This document shows positions 6,942-8,181 of a stretch of DNA of 8,181 nucleotides, one piece after another; within the stretch, counting starts at the first letter, position 1; each line of letters starts with the position of its first letter. The notes beneath the pieces are model-generated. The model searched no databases. It was not told where the DNA came from and saw nothing but the letters and a program-made list of their open reading frames with translations. This DNA is from an uncultured Anaerolineaceae bacterium (GTDB lineage: Bacteria; Chloroflexota; Anaerolineae; Anaerolineales; Anaerolineaceae), in the NCBI GenBank assembly GCA_937920255.1, contig CALDSL010000036.1, positions 1 through 8,181 of the forward strand, given 5' to 3'. The translations under genes and the position numbers were made by a program.

Positions 6942-6970
6942 TTGATTGCAGGGCGCGCATCGTCTACAAT
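6942..6970 (+). promoter_or_regulatory. Promoter candidate for the citrate synthase gene
   Basis: TTGATT (6942-6947) and TACAAT (6965-6970) are separated by exactly 17 bases, matching four and five of six sigma-70 consensus positions. The predicted start near 6977 gives a leader of about 60 bases. That leader contains a weak TTTGTT/AACAAA inverted repeat (7005-7010 and 7020-7025) ending at the ribosome binding site. Confidence 0.55.
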
Positions 6971-7037
6971 TAATATCACAAATGTGCGAAAAATGCTCGC
7001 CCTATTTGTTGGAAAATTGAACAAAGGAGACGCCGAA

Positions 7038-8181
7038 ATGAGTTCTAATAACAATGCCGCATCTGCTGACAGGCCGCAAATGGCGATTCAACACCGGGAC
7101 TGCAAGTCCTTCATCTGTGAAAAAATTGACGCCAAGATACCCAACTGGCGCGAGCGTGTCGGAAAACTGTTGAAAGAAAACGGCGACTTTGTGGTGTCGG
7201 AAGTGACCATCGAACAACTATACGCCGGCATCCGCGGCGTGCATATCGCCACCAGCGACGTCTCGTACGTAGACCCGATGGAAGGGCTGCGCATCCGCGG
7301 GTATTCCATCCCCGAGCTGCTGGAAAAACTCCCACGTGAAGAAGGGTTTGAAACGCCGCTGGTGGGCGGCGTATTTTACCTGTTGATGGCCAGCGAGCTA
7401 CCCACCGAAGAAAACGCGATGATGATGGAGTTCGAGTTGAAGCGGCGACAGGAGCTTCCCCAGTATGTGTTCGACATTATCCGCGCCATGCCCAAAGACA
7501 CGCACCCGATGACCCTGTTCTCGCAGGCCATCCTGGCGTTGCAGAACGAGTCGGTGTTCTCTCGCGAATACGCCGAGGGCATACAGAAGCCGGATTACTG
7601 GCAGGCATACGTGGAAGACAGCCTGAACCTGGTCGCCAAGCTGCCGTCCATCGCGGCTTTCATTTACAACTGGAAATATGGCAATGGCGAGTTCATCCCG
7701 CCCGACCCAGATAAGTTCTGGGGCGCGAACTTCGCGCACATGATCGGCAAGGGCGACGATAAAGATTACCAGGAACTGTGCAACCTGTACTTCCTGCTGC
7801 ACTGCGACCACGAGGGTGGCAACGTCAGCGCGCATACCGCCAACCTGGTGGCCTCGGCGCTGTCGGATATCTATTATGCCTGCTCGGCGGGCATGAACGG
7901 GCTAGCGGGGCCGCTGCACGGCCTGGCCAACCAGGAAAACCTGATCTGGCTACAGAAGGTACGCGAAAGCTTCGATCACTTCCCGAGCGCGGAGGAGATC
8001 CAGCAGTTTGCTGAAGACACCATCGCCGCCGGGCGCGTAATCCCGGGCTACGGGCACGCCGTGCTGCGGCTGACCGACCCGCGCTTCACTGCACTGGACG
8101 AGTTCGGCAAGAAGCATCTGGCCGATGATGAATTATTCCGGCTGGTGCACATGATTTATGAAGTTGTGCCGGATGTACTCA
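7038..8181 (+). CDS. gltA: Citrate synthase, mitochondrial (eukaryotic-like) type, 3' end outside window
   Basis: The first 381 codons of citrate synthase, which condenses oxaloacetate and acetyl-CoA to citrate. The frame stays open to the window edge, so the C-terminus (probably some 50-70 residues) is missing. The catalytic triad is present: His258 in CDHEGGNVSAHT, His294 in GLAGPLHGLANQE and Asp347 in LRLTDPR. These segments and VIPGYGHAVLR (334-344) resemble the pig or mitochondrial enzyme far more than E. coli GltA, whose equivalent regions differ. Several bacteria, notably Geobacter, are known to have such eukaryotic-like citrate synthases, which are dimeric and lack the allosteric NADH site of the hexameric type. 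The N-terminal stretch is short and polar with no targeting signal. AAAGGAGA (7023-7030), seven bases upstream, fixes the ATG. It is divergent from icd-acnA, so the locus encodes the three consecutive steps to 2-oxoglutarate. Cys256 stands where the mitochondrial enzyme has Ser (HSDHEGG). Confidence 0.95.
   Translation, partial: MSSNNNAASADRPQMAIQHRDCKSFICEKIDAKIPNWRERVGKLLKENGDFVVSEVTIEQLYAGIRGVHIATSDVSYVDPMEGLRIRGYSIPELLEKLPREEGFETPLVGGVFYLLMASELPTEENAMMMEFELKRRQELPQYVFDIIRAMPKDTHPMTLFSQAILALQNESVFSREYAEGIQKPDYWQAYVEDSLNLVAKLPSIAAFIYNWKYGNGEFIPPDPDKFWGANFAHMIGKGDDKDYQELCNLYFLLHCDHEGGNVSAHTANLVASALSDIYYACSAGMNGLAGPLHGLANQENLIWLQKVRESFDHFPSAEEIQQFAEDTIAAGRVIPGYGHAVLRLTDPRFTALDEFGKKHLADDELFRLVHMIYEVVPDVL

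Noticed and set aside
7398..7835. Minus-strand open frame of 145 codons within the citrate synthase gene
   Set aside because: The plus-strand frame encodes citrate synthase continuously with its catalytic residues; the antisense frame is a by-product of codon bias.
1..8181. CRISPR arrays, tRNA or rRNA genes, insertion sequences, phage or defence genes
   Set aside because: Reading both strands showed no regularly spaced repeats, no tRNA-like cloverleaf, no transposase or integrase, and no defence-related domains. All large frames are housekeeping or regulatory genes.

Overview
The window is ordinary chromosomal DNA from a fairly GC-rich bacterium. It holds seven protein-coding genes, no RNA genes and no mobile elements, and I see no novel system in it. 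Most start codons have recognisable Shine-Dalgarno sites. The gene content (a mitochondrial-type citrate synthase beside icd-acnA, plus WYL and GyrI-like regulatory proteins) would suit a member of the Chloroflexota such as an Anaerolineae lineage. That placement is an inference from general impression, not from a marker gene.

Left part (1-1090): a small GlsB/YeaQ-type membrane protein reads leftwards. It is divergent from a VTT/SNARE-associated (TVP38/TMEM64, DedA-like) membrane protein reading rightwards. The 143-base gap between them holds a promoter for each, and the second gene may be transcribed without a leader. A strong hairpin at 1049-1077 closes the VTT gene and also serves the next gene, which converges on it.

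Middle part (1091-2724): a GyrI-like effector-binding protein reads leftwards, divergent from a WYL-domain HTH regulator reading rightwards. They share a 168-base control region with two operator-like dyads and a hairpin touching the regulator's ribosome binding site. This looks like a self-contained regulator and target pair. A GC-rich hairpin separates the regulator from the convergent acnA gene.

Right part (2744-8181): a TCA-cycle module. NADP-type isocitrate dehydrogenase (icd) and aconitase (acnA) form a leftward operon with a 22-base gap. Divergently, a citrate synthase of the mitochondrial type reads rightwards and runs off the window end. Together they encode oxaloacetate + acetyl-CoA -> citrate -> isocitrate -> 2-oxoglutarate, supplying NADPH and the precursor of glutamate. 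The 228-base gap between icd and the citrate synthase gene carries promoter-like elements for both directions and short dyads that could allow co-regulation.
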